DNA from: a virus | Length of the DNA stretch: 23,767 nucleotides | Virus record (IMG/VR): IMGVR_UViG_3300009537_000180 | Location: 1 to 23,767 of that record | Direction: 5' to 3' (one strand) | Shown: in pieces, positions 12,380 to 19,320 of the stretch | Position numbering within the stretch: the first letter of the stretch is position 1 | How the letters are laid out: each line of letters begins with the position of its first letter | Notes under the pieces: model-generated | Seen by the model: the letters and a program-made list of their open reading frames with translations, nothing else | Databases searched by the model: none | Told to the model about the DNA's origin: nothing | Made by a program: the position numbers and the translations under genes

Positions 12380-12867
12380 TGGATAAGGAACAATTTTATT
12401 CCTTAGTAGAAGAACACTACAAAAAGACTTTTCATATCCTTTCTAAGAAATTAACCCGGTATCTAGGTAATAAGGCAGTGGCGGAAGATGTTCTCCAAGA
12501 GGCTTATTGTCGCCTCCTACAATACTGGGAAACATACAAAGAAGATCAACCTTTTGAAGGATGGTTTAAGACAGTTGTTAATAATTCAATCCGGGATCAT
12601 TATAAGAAAGAACACCTACACGGTATGTTAGATGATGGCAATCTGATGAAGGAAGAGAGAGAGGAAGCGATGCTGCGCCCTTTCTTTGAGCGGATTGAAT
12701 TAAATAGCCTACTTGAAACCATAAAAAATAAACCATATAACGTGAGAAAAATTCTAACCCTTTATTTAGTTAAGGGATATTCTTCACAAGAGGTTGAAAA
12801 AGTAGTACCTGAAAGTTCAAATAATATCAGGAAGATTGTTCAACGGTTTAGGGATGAAATTAAATGA
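12379..12867 (+). CDS. ECF-like sigma-70 family factor (162 aa)
   Basis: Region 2 is visible as AEDVLQEAYCRLLQYW, then FEGWFKTVVNNSIRDHYKKE (about 35-75), the usual core-binding and -10-recognition helices. Region 4 is the C-terminal ILTLYLVKGYSSQEVEKVVP followed by a helix-turn-helix-like SNNIRKIVQRFRDEIK. Size and layout match ECF sigma factors; there is no region 1 or 3. Phage phiEco32 encodes a comparable factor that redirects host RNA polymerase to phage promoters, which is the likely role here. The repeated promoter-like elements at 9791 and 15999 are candidate targets. TAATG and ATGA overlaps occur with its neighbours. Confidence 0.85.
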   Translation: MDKEQFYSLVEEHYKKTFHILSKKLTRYLGNKAVAEDVLQEAYCRLLQYWETYKEDQPFEGWFKTVVNNSIRDHYKKEHLHGMLDDGNLMKEEREEAMLRPFFERIELNSLLETIKNKPYNVRKILTLYLVKGYSSQEVEKVVPESSNNIRKIVQRFRDEIK

Positions 12868-13490
12868 CGGTATTTATTGGGGATGTACACAGTAAATGGG
12901 ATAGGTATAAAAAGATTATCTCGCGGCACGCAAATACAATTCAGGTAGGAGATTTCGGTATTGGGTTTAGGAAAAATTTAGGGTTGGGGGAAGATGATCC
13001 GTATTATCCGAATGCCCCCTATGATAAAATGTTAAAAGGGGGGCATCGCTTTATCAGAGGAAATCATGATAATCCAAACGTATGTCGAAACCATACACAG
13101 TGGATTGCTGACGGCACTATTGAAGAAAATAAAATGTTTATTGGTGGCGCACTATCAATTGATAGGCACTGTCGGATTGAGGGGTATTCTTATTGGAAGG
13201 ATGAAGAGCTTACATATGACCAGTTAGATAAATGTTATTTGGAATATTGTGAAAACAAGCCCGAAATTATGGTAACGCACGATTGTCCAGAAATGCTGGT
13301 ATATCATATGAGACATCGGATATATAAGTGTGAGTGGCCTTCAATTACCCGACAAGCTTTTCAAAGAATGTGGGAAGAACATAAACCCCGAGTTTGGGTA
13401 TATGGGCATTGGCATATTTCTTTTGATAAAGAAATTGAAGGAACCCGTTTTATCTGTTTAAACGAATTAGAATATAAAGATATTGTTTAA
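12864..13490 (+). CDS. Metallophosphoesterase (208 aa)
   Basis: The motifs FIGDVHSKWD (4-13), VGDFGIGF (about 28-35), FIRGNHDNP (about 63-71), VTHDCPEM (about 137-144) and VYGHWHISF (about 178-186) give a complete dinuclear-metal phosphoesterase site. The GDVH and GDFG spacing resembles phage and bacterial Ser/Thr-phosphatase-like or nucleotide-phosphatase enzymes. The substrate is unknown; options are protein phosphate, diadenosine polyphosphate or cyclic nucleotides. It lies between the sigma factor (ATGA overlap) and DNA polymerase (adjacent stop and start), so it is co-expressed with replication genes. Confidence 0.88.
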   Translation: MTVFIGDVHSKWDRYKKIISRHANTIQVGDFGIGFRKNLGLGEDDPYYPNAPYDKMLKGGHRFIRGNHDNPNVCRNHTQWIADGTIEENKMFIGGALSIDRHCRIEGYSYWKDEELTYDQLDKCYLEYCENKPEIMVTHDCPEMLVYHMRHRIYKCEWPSITRQAFQRMWEEHKPRVWVYGHWHISFDKEIEGTRFICLNELEYKDIV

Positions 13491-15377
13491 ATGAAAATAG
13501 GAACATTTGATTTAGAGTGTGACGGCTTCTTAGACACAGCCAGAAAGGTATGGTGCGCCGTTGTTAAAGACCATAACACAGGAAATATTTATCCCTTTAG
13601 CCATGACGATATTCATCTTCTTCTCCGTTTTCTTTCTTCGTACGATTGCCTCATTGGGCATAACTGTATTCAGTACGATTTCCCTGTTTTAAGAAAGCTG
13701 TATAGGTGGGAGTATACGGGGATAGTTGTGGATACCCTGCTTATGTCCCGCTCCCAAAACCCTAAGCGGCCAAACCCAAAAGGATATTTTGGTAAGAACC
13801 CCCACAGTGTTGAAGCTTGGGGGCATAGACTAGGGCAACATAAAAAAGAACATAATGACTGGACAAAGTTTACACCTGAAATGCTTGAGCGGTGTGAACA
13901 GGATGTAGAAATTCAATATAAGATATATGAAGCCTTGCTGAAAGAAGATGTGCATGGGGCATGGAAGAATGCTCATAGGCTTAACGCTAAACTCTTCCAG
14001 TACCTTCAACTACAAGAAGAATATGGTTGGCCGGTAGATAGGAAACATCTTGAGAAAAGCCTTGAAACTTTGGAGCGGTGGATTAGTCGTATTGATAGGG
14101 CTCTTATTCCTACTCTCCCGCTTGTTGTAGATGTGCTTGAGACTAAAACAAAGGACGGATATAAATATGTTAGTAGGCCTTTTAAAAAAGACGGGGATAG
14201 GTCGAAAGCAGTTAGAGATTTTTTTGATGCTGGTAGTGGGGCTGCTTCTTTCAATTTTGTGGTTGGCCCTTTCAGTAGGATTTCTATACGACGTATTAAT
14301 CTTGATAGTATAAAGGAAACAAAAGAGTTCTTGTTGTCACAGGGGTGGCAACCAGCTAAGTGGAATGAAAAAGATGGACAAAGAACAAGTGCCAACCTTA
14401 ATAAAGACGATCCGTTTGAAGGGATACAATCCTCCCTTGGAAGACTTGTTGCAAAAAGAATACAGTGTCGTCATAGAAAAAGTAACCTTGAAGGATGGAG
14501 AGATAGTATTCGACCTGACGGAAGGCTCTCCGCTAAGGTGGTAGGTATCGCTACTACTGGTAGGTTAAGACATAGTGTTATTGTTAATATCCCCTCCCCC
14601 CATAGCAAAGCTTTCTTTGCTAAACAAATGAGACAATGCTTTATAGCTAAAGAGGGATGGAAACTTATAGGGGTTGATAGTAAGGGGAACCAGATGCGGC
14701 AGCTTGCTGCTCGTATGAACGACCCCGAGTTTACACAGGCTGTGTTGCATGGAAAGGCCGAAGATGGAACAGACCTTCATTCTCTCAATCAGAAGCGAAG
14801 CGGGGCCGCCTCTAGAAGTCTCGCTAAAAACTTCTTTTATGGATGCATCCTATTTGGAGCAGGTGATGCAAAGACAGCTAAGATACTTGATACAACAGTG
14901 GATGAAGCGCGAGCAACAAAGGAAAGATTTTTTGAAGAACTGCCCTCCCTAAAACGGGTGATTGATAGTTTAGCAGCCGAGTGGAAAGTTACAGCAAGAC
15001 GGATATACAATCCGAAATGGAATAGAGTGGAGTATATTAATGGCTACATCAAAGGATTGGATGGCCGAAACATCCTTGTCCCCTATGAGAAAGACCTATT
15101 ATGCTACGCTTTACAATCTGATGAAGCTATCCACATGGCCGTTGCATATAATATACTACACAAGTGGGCTGTACAAAGAGGGTGGGAAAGAGAAGTAGAT
15201 TGGGGGATGCTAGTCTGGATGCACGATGAATTTCAAATGGAAGCCCGCCCAGAGATAGCAGAAGAACTCGGGCAGCTTGGGTGTAAAGCAATTAAGTGGG
15301 CCGGGGAGTTCTTAAAAATTAAGTGCCCCCATGATGGTTCATATTTGATAGGAGATAACTGGTATGAAACCCATTAA
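13491..15377 (+). CDS. Family A (T7-type) DNA polymerase with 3'-5' exonuclease domain
   Basis: Exonuclease motifs: FDLECDG (Asp7, Glu9), IGHNCIQYDF (about 55-64) and CEQDVEI near residue 140. Polymerase motif A is GVDSKGNQMRQLA with catalytic Asp396. Motif B is AKNFFYGCILFGAGD (Lys446, Tyr450) and motif C is WMHDEFQ (His578, Asp579). The 628 residues fit a compact T7-like enzyme. Three departures from T7 gp5 are visible: Gln instead of Glu at the motif A steric-gate position, one extra residue in the finger helix (YGCILFGAG versus YGFLYGAG), and Arg instead of Tyr four residues before the exo III Asp. It replicates the phage genome with the nearby primase-helicase. Confidence 0.93.
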   Translation: MKIGTFDLECDGFLDTARKVWCAVVKDHNTGNIYPFSHDDIHLLLRFLSSYDCLIGHNCIQYDFPVLRKLYRWEYTGIVVDTLLMSRSQNPKRPNPKGYFGKNPHSVEAWGHRLGQHKKEHNDWTKFTPEMLERCEQDVEIQYKIYEALLKEDVHGAWKNAHRLNAKLFQYLQLQEEYGWPVDRKHLEKSLETLERWISRIDRALIPTLPLVVDVLETKTKDGYKYVSRPFKKDGDRSKAVRDFFDAGSGAASFNFVVGPFSRISIRRINLDSIKETKEFLLSQGWQPAKWNEKDGQRTSANLNKDDPFEGIQSSLGRLVAKRIQCRHRKSNLEGWRDSIRPDGRLSAKVVGIATTGRLRHSVIVNIPSPHSKAFFAKQMRQCFIAKEGWKLIGVDSKGNQMRQLAARMNDPEFTQAVLHGKAEDGTDLHSLNQKRSGAASRSLAKNFFYGCILFGAGDAKTAKILDTTVDEARATKERFFEELPSLKRVIDSLAAEWKVTARRIYNPKWNRVEYINGYIKGLDGRNILVPYEKDLLCYALQSDEAIHMAVAYNILHKWAVQRGWEREVDWGMLVWMHDEFQMEARPEIAEELGQLGCKAIKWAGEFLKIKCPHDGSYLIGDNWYETH

Positions 15378-15636
15378 AGTATGGTTTATAGATTACTGGA
15401 ACAGACAGCCTACCCAAATTATATTTTCTCCTAAAAAACTAGAGCTTATATATCTTAAACATAACCCACCATTTTTTACCGAATTAAATAATTTAGTATT
15501 AGAGTGGAAAAACAGCTATTCCAAAACAACAAGTAAAGATTGTGCTGAACAACTTGATGAATTAATTGATAAATATTTATATAGTCTTCATCAAAATATA
15601 ATTGTTAATATGGAAGAAGGATTTCAGAGGGTATGA
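15364..15636 (+). CDS. Hypothetical protein (90 aa)
   Basis: The ATG at 15364 lies inside the last codons of the polymerase gene (14-base overlap) behind a GGAG motif at 15350-15353. The product begins MKPIKVWFIDYWNRQPTQII and is rich in Lys, Leu, Asn and Tyr with an Asp/Glu-containing helix (DCAEQLDELIDKYLYSL). It is soluble and probably helical. I do not recognise a domain. Coupling suggests an accessory replication role, which is inference only. Confidence 0.65.
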   Translation: MKPIKVWFIDYWNRQPTQIIFSPKKLELIYLKHNPPFFTELNNLVLEWKNSYSKTTSKDCAEQLDELIDKYLYSLHQNIIVNMEEGFQRV

Positions 15637-15782
15637 AACTCATTGACGATACTCTCGATCCTGTCTATCAAACTAAAGATGGTAAGTGGTATTTTCTAGG
15701 ATTGGATAAAGAAGAATATGGTCCTTTCTTTTCTCGACAAGAGGCAGAGGAAGGGTGGTTTACATATATGGAGATGACGTAA
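15633..15782 (+). CDS. Small acidic hypothetical protein (49 aa)
   Basis: The ATG at 15633 overlaps the previous stop and follows AGAGGGT. The product, starting MKLIDDTLDPVYQTKDGKWY, continues YGPFFSRQEAEEGWFTYMEM. The K-W-Y ... G-P-F-x-S/T-R-x-E-A pattern is typical of short phage proteins with a WY strand followed by a 'GPF.SRQEAE' helix start. These are common and functionally uncharacterised. It ends 1 base before the next gene. Confidence 0.65.
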   Translation: MKLIDDTLDPVYQTKDGKWYFLGLDKEEYGPFFSRQEAEEGWFTYMEMT

Positions 15783-15783
15783 T

Positions 15784-15984
15784 ATGTTAATGGTAAAGTG
15801 TGATTACTTACATGTTTTTTGCCCCGGGAGTGCTCCCTGTCCCTACTGTATTCCTGTATATCCCCTAAGATTTGAGGATGGAACCTTTGCTCCTAACCGC
15901 CCTAGCCCTAGCGCAGGCCATGTAGCGGGTGTGAGAGAGCCCTTGTGCATTTTTGGTGTAGAGAGATTGGAGTGGACGGAATAA
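15784..15984 (+). CDS. Small hypothetical protein with CPGSAPCPYC motif (66 aa)
   Basis: The ATG at 15784 follows the preceding TAA by one base. The N-terminal part has C-x6-C-x5-C-x2-C spacing (KCDYLHVFCPGSAPCPYCIP), suggesting a zinc-binding knot. The rest is Pro-rich and flexible (NRPSPSAGHVAGVREP). No enzymatic motif is visible. It is the last gene before the second promoter-like gap and so probably closes the primase-polymerase operon. A second ATG (15790) is possible. Confidence 0.6.
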   Translation: MLMVKCDYLHVFCPGSAPCPYCIPVYPLRFEDGTFAPNRPSPSAGHVAGVREPLCIFGVERLEWTE

Positions 15985-15998
15985 ATTATAATTAATTT

Positions 15999-16030
15999 GT
16001 CACATAATACCCCGCCAAAGAGTATATACT
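15999..16030 (+). promoter_or_regulatory. Shared phage promoter-like element, copy B
   Basis: TTGTCACA (GTCACA at 15999-16004), eleven unconserved bases, then CAAAGAGTATATA (16016-16028) running into TATACT (16025-16030). This is identical in both boxes and in spacing to copy A at 9791. It lies in the 71-base gap (15985-16055), about 26 bases before the ATG at 16056. It should start the ssDNA-binding-protein/exonuclease operon. Confidence 0.7.
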
Positions 16031-16055
16031 GTATATAACTTTTAAGGAGAGAACT

Positions 16056-16256
16056 ATGGCTCTAGTATTACGATGTGAAAAGCATCCTGCTTACACAGGA
16101 AAAAGGAAGCCAAAGGGATCAGCAAAGCTTGACCCAGATTGTTGGGAGCTTTATGAGATGTTGCATCCCCCGGTTGTTGAGGGGCCACCGGCTGTCCCTG
16201 CCGCCCCCGTTCTACTCGAAGCCTCTGAAATTACAAGAGAAGGAGAAACTGTTTAA
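16056..16256 (+). CDS. Small hypothetical protein (66 aa), first gene after promoter-like element
   Basis: The ATG at 16056 follows TTAAGGAGAG at ideal distance. The product starts MALVLRCEKHPAYTGKRKPK, a short Cys/His-containing strand and basic turn, then WELYEMLHPP, and ends in a Pro/Ala/Val-rich flexible tail. The C-x2-H ... C spacing could hold a metal, but only one further Cys is present. The stop overlaps the next ATG (TAATG). It is probably co-expressed with the ssDNA-binding protein. The function is unknown. Confidence 0.7.
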   Translation: MALVLRCEKHPAYTGKRKPKGSAKLDPDCWELYEMLHPPVVEGPPAVPAAPVLLEASEITREGETV

Positions 16257-16930
16257 TGTCCCTTAATTCAAATAACCTCCCCTCTAATCGGGGAATGGAA
16301 ATTGTCCCTATGGAAGTGGGAACCTACCCTGCTCGTACTGTTGCAGTGGTGGACCTTGGCCTGCAACCGCAGGCTCCTTGGGCAGGTAAGGATCGCCCTC
16401 CCGCGCATAAGGTGGCCTTCACCTATGAATTTGTGGACGAGTTCTTAAAGGATGAAGATGGGAATGATATAAAGGATAAGCCTCGCTGGCTTACGGAGAT
16501 GATGCCCATCTATAACCTGTCTTCTGAGAAGGCCAAGTCCACTATCCGTTATAAGACTTTTGATCCCGAGAATAAACATAAAGGGGATTTCAGTAAGATT
16601 ATAAACACCCCCGTTATGGTAACAATCGTACATAACCCGAACAATAAAAAGCCCGGTAGTGTCTGGGAGAACGTCGGGGAAGTGACTGCTATGCGGGCTA
16701 AGGATGTCGAGAAGTGTCCGCCATTGGTTAATCCGGTAATGGTTTTTGATATGGATGAACCCGATGTAGCTGTCTTTACTATGCTCCCGCAGTTTATTCA
16801 GAAAATAATTGTCGGTGGTCTAGAGTTTAGCGGGTCTAAATTAGAAGCGGCTCTCACTGCTGTTAACTATAATCCTGTTGCAGAAGCGAAAGAAGAAACC
16901 AAAGATGGAGAAGCAGAAAATCCCTACTAA
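16256..16930 (+). CDS. Putative phage single-stranded DNA-binding protein (224 aa)
   Basis: The protein starts with a flexible segment, then beta-rich stretches (GTYPARTVAVVDLGLQPQAP, HKVAFTYEFVDEFLKDEDGN, PVMVTIVHNP, GSVWENVGEVTAM) consistent with an OB-like fold. It ends in an acidic, low-complexity tail finishing EAKEETKDGEAENPY. An acidic C-terminus with a terminal aromatic is the hallmark of T7 gp2.5-type and other replicative SSBs, where it recruits polymerase and helicase. Position beside the FEN exonuclease fits. Assignment rests on architecture and context rather than a diagnostic motif. Confidence 0.65.
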   Translation: MSLNSNNLPSNRGMEIVPMEVGTYPARTVAVVDLGLQPQAPWAGKDRPPAHKVAFTYEFVDEFLKDEDGNDIKDKPRWLTEMMPIYNLSSEKAKSTIRYKTFDPENKHKGDFSKIINTPVMVTIVHNPNNKKPGSVWENVGEVTAMRAKDVEKCPPLVNPVMVFDMDEPDVAVFTMLPQFIQKIIVGGLEFSGSKLEAALTAVNYNPVAEAKEETKDGEAENPY

Positions 16931-17708
16931 TTTAGTCCCCCTAGTAGATGGGGATATAATTCGTTACGAGCTGGGATATGCTGCTGAGACAGGGTGGAAC
17001 TCTATTACCGAAGGAAGGGAACAAGTTCCACCCTTCCACTACGTTGAAGAGCTTCTGTTAGCCCGGCTTGAAACATTAAAGAATAATTGTCAAACTACGG
17101 AAACACCTCGGCTATTTTTAACGGAAGGAAAAACCTTTCGGTTTGATATAGCAAAAACAAAACCATATAAAGGGACCAGGGTTGAAAAGAAACCTTGGCA
17201 CTTTAAGAATATAACTGTGTATATGAAAGATGTTTTAGGCGCAGAAGTTGTAACCGGGATTGAAGCAGATGATAGGATTGCCATTGAACATGTTGCATCT
17301 AATGGACAAACAATTATCTGCTCTAGAGATAAAGACCTTAGACAGGTTCCTGGTTGGTGCTATTCCTGGGAACTTGGAAGACAGCCTTCTTTTGGACCAA
17401 CTCTCATTACTAAAGAAGGTACGATTGAACTCTCAGAAAAGCGAGATAAACTAATTGCTACTGGGTTAGCTGCCTTTTATGGCCAAGTGCTTACCGGCGA
17501 CAGGGTTGACAATATTCCCGGCTTGGGGAAGTGCGGCCCAGTAGCAGCCTTCTCTCTTCTTGAGGGGGCTAAGGATATGTTTAAGGTTGTTAAGGATGCA
17601 TATAACAACAATGAATTATTGTTAGAGCAAGGCCGTCTCTGTTGGATGACTAGGCAGTTACATCCAGATGGGTCTCCTGTTCTTTGGGAGTTGGGGGTGG
17701 AAGAGTGA
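16905..17708 (+). CDS. 5'-3' exonuclease / flap endonuclease (FEN-like)
   Basis: The start chosen is ATG 16905 (MEKQKIPTNLVPLVDGDIIR), which overlaps the SSB gene by 26 bases; an in-frame ATG at 16878 adds a Lys-rich extension. Motifs are VDGDIIRYELG, KTKPYKGTR, IEADDRIAIEH, CSRDKDLRQVPGW and the helix-hairpin-helix-like LTGDRVDNIPGLGKCGPVAA. This matches the T7 gp6 / Pol I 5'-nuclease family, whose acidic residues bind two metals. It would remove RNA primers and degrade host DNA. At about 267 residues it is a normal family length. The stop overlaps the next GTG. Confidence 0.9.
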   Translation: MEKQKIPTNLVPLVDGDIIRYELGYAAETGWNSITEGREQVPPFHYVEELLLARLETLKNNCQTTETPRLFLTEGKTFRFDIAKTKPYKGTRVEKKPWHFKNITVYMKDVLGAEVVTGIEADDRIAIEHVASNGQTIICSRDKDLRQVPGWCYSWELGRQPSFGPTLITKEGTIELSEKRDKLIATGLAAFYGQVLTGDRVDNIPGLGKCGPVAAFSLLEGAKDMFKVVKDAYNNNELLLEQGRLCWMTRQLHPDGSPVLWELGVEE

Positions 17709-17956
17709 CTGAAAAACAAAGTAGGTTTATGTCATTTGTTGAGGCAATGACTAATGTTGCAATAGGCTATTCTGTTGCCTTGTTATCACAACTAATTGTT
17801 TTTCCCCTAGTTGGTATTCATATCTCATTAAGTACAAATATTTTAATTGGTGCGATATTCACAGTCATATCTATAGTTAGGAGCTATATAGTGCGGCGTG
17901 GCTTTGAGTGGCTTCGTGTGAATAGGAGTTTCAATTTTGGCCGAACGCAAATATAA
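17705..17956 (+). CDS. DUF7220-like two-helix phage membrane protein (83 aa), GTG start
   Basis: The GTG at 17705 makes a GTGA overlap with the exonuclease stop. The sequence QSRFMSFVEAMTNVAIGY, a hydrophobic span, FPLVGIHISL, TNILIGAIFTVISIVRSY and RRGFEWLRV matches a widespread small phage membrane protein family (DUF7220 as I recall it). Two membrane helices separated by a short loop and a basic C-terminal end are evident. The function is unknown. It often sits near replication or nuclease genes in phages. It overlaps the HNH gene by 20 bases. Confidence 0.75.
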   Translation: MTEKQSRFMSFVEAMTNVAIGYSVALLSQLIVFPLVGIHISLSTNILIGAIFTVISIVRSYIVRRGFEWLRVNRSFNFGRTQI

Positions 17957-18308
17957 TAGCGGCAATTGGACCCAAGCTAGGTTCAATAGTTTTGTAAAGA
18001 GTGCTCTTCGTATTGCCTCAAGAAAGTGGCCACCTAAGAATGAAGTGAGGAAGGCCGCATGGCGGGAGAGGGGGGTATATCTTTGTGCGGGGTATAAGAA
18101 AAGAAGCCATAAGGTTAGATGCACTCTCAATAAAAAGAACAATGTATTTGTAGACCATATCGCCCCAATTATAGACCCGGCTAAGGGGTTTGTGTCTTGG
18201 GACGAGACAATAAATAATCTATTCTGCGAGAAAGAAAACCTACAAGTCTTGTGCAAGAAATGCCACGATGAAAAAAGTAAAGATGAACGTTCCAGAAAGG
18301 AAACCTGA
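17937..18308 (+). CDS. HNH endonuclease (123 aa), TTG start
   Basis: The TTG at 17937 follows AATAGGAG with correct spacing. The catalytic block reads FVDHIAPIIDP, then WDETINNLFC, then ENLQVLCKKCHDEKSK, the D-H-(I) ... N-L ... C-x2-C-H pattern of HNH nucleases with a zinc-stabilised betabeta-alpha core. The N-terminal half is basic (SALRIASRKWPPKNEVRKAA) for DNA contact. The protein is too small for a homing-endonuclease DNA-recognition domain and sits in the replication operon, so a role in recombination, resolution or packaging is more likely than mobility. That role is inferred. Confidence 0.88.
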   Translation: MAERKYNSGNWTQARFNSFVKSALRIASRKWPPKNEVRKAAWRERGVYLCAGYKKRSHKVRCTLNKKNNVFVDHIAPIIDPAKGFVSWDETINNLFCEKENLQVLCKKCHDEKSKDERSRKET

Positions 18309-18568
18309 TGACAAAAGAAAGCAAAGAATATGATACGGAAGAAGCTGCGGAGGGTCTCTTTCAGCTTTTTGTAGAAAACTCTTTTGGTATTAAACACGAA
18401 GGGGTTAGAGTTACAGAAGAAGGACTAAAGAAAATGTCCTTACATTTTTCAGAGGTTCCTATAGAGGAAAGAGGATGGGTCTTTATATCTTTCCTAAGTA
18501 GGTTATACGAGAGCGAATATAGCTATGACATATTGCAGTTTATTGATATGGAACAGGTTGACGACTAA
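18308..18568 (+). CDS. Acidic hypothetical protein (86 aa)
   Basis: The start overlaps the HNH stop (TGATG) after AAAGGAAACC, and the end overlaps the next ATG (TAATG). The product begins MTKESKEYDTEEAAEGLFQL, is strongly acidic and predicted helical, with EVPIEERGWVFISFLSRLYE and a C-terminal DMEQVDD. No domain is recognised. Acidic mini-proteins of this kind can be DNA mimics or protein inhibitors, but nothing specific supports that here. Confidence 0.7.
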   Translation: MTKESKEYDTEEAAEGLFQLFVENSFGIKHEGVRVTEEGLKKMSLHFSEVPIEERGWVFISFLSRLYESEYSYDILQFIDMEQVDD

Positions 18569-19320
18569 TGAAAATCTTACTTCTGGACATCGAAACAGCA
18601 CCGAATAAGGTGTTTACTTGGGGGCTCTGGAACCAGAATATTGCCATTAACCAGATTGAGGAAGCTGGCTATACCCTGTGTTGGGCCGCTAAGTGGTATG
18701 GTAAAAAGAATGTTATGTTTGCTTCGTTATTTAGAGACGGAGCAGAAGAAATGCTTAAACAGGTTTATAATTTAATTGATGAAGCAGATGTTGTTATTCA
18801 TTATAATGGGACTAAATTTGACCTACCGACACTAAACCAAGAATTTGCGAAGATGCGGTGGTCTCCCCCATCACCTGTTTTAGAGATTGATTTGTTAAAG
18901 ACAGCGCGGAAAAAGTTTAGATTGCCATCTAACAAGCTAGCTTTCGTTGTCGAATATCTGGGCCTTAGTAAGAAAGTGGCCCATAAAGGTATGGAACTAT
19001 GGCGTGGGTGTATGCGGGGTGATCCTAAATCTTGGAAGATAATGGAAAAATATAACAAGGGTGATCTTCCCCCACTAGAAGATATTTATAATTACCTACG
19101 TCCTTGGATTAGTAACCATCCCAACTACGGCCTATTTGAAGATAGTGAAGTACCTACTTGCCCCAGTTGTGGCGGGCATCACCTTCAAAAGAGAGGCTAT
19201 GCCTACACGGCTACACAGAAATATCAGCGCCTACAGTGTCAAGATTGCGGTAGTTGGTCCCGTGAAAAGTTTACAGCCATTACTAAAGAGAATAGGAAGC
19301 AGGTATTAAAGGGGTTATAG
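18568..19320 (+). CDS. DEDD-type (RNase H-like) 3'-5' exonuclease with C-terminal zinc ribbon
   Basis: Motif I is LLLDIETAP (4-12). Motif II is VVIHYNGTKFDLPTLNQEF (about 75-93), and the third acidic motif lies in YNKGDLPPLEDIYNYLRPW (about 167-185), giving the DEDD quartet of predicted phage/PolB-like exonucleases. The C-terminal 45 residues add C-x2-C ... C-x2-C (TCPSCGGHH and QCQDCGSWSR), a zinc ribbon that should bind nucleic acid. The polymerase at 13491 already has its own proofreading domain, so this second nuclease probably acts in DNA end processing, host-DNA decay or RNA removal. Confidence 0.85.
   Translation: MKILLLDIETAPNKVFTWGLWNQNIAINQIEEAGYTLCWAAKWYGKKNVMFASLFRDGAEEMLKQVYNLIDEADVVIHYNGTKFDLPTLNQEFAKMRWSPPSPVLEIDLLKTARKKFRLPSNKLAFVVEYLGLSKKVAHKGMELWRGCMRGDPKSWKIMEKYNKGDLPPLEDIYNYLRPWISNHPNYGLFEDSEVPTCPSCGGHHLQKRGYAYTATQKYQRLQCQDCGSWSREKFTAITKENRKQVLKGL

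Noticed and set aside
14131-14313. Short alternative + strand frames within the DNA polymerase gene (also near 14749)
   Set aside because: They are out of frame with a gene carrying complete family A motifs throughout and have no independent support.
17843-18397. 184-codon - strand frame opposite the DUF7220-like and HNH genes
   Set aside because: Both + strand genes have recognisable family motifs and coupled starts; the - frame has no motif and no ribosome-binding context.
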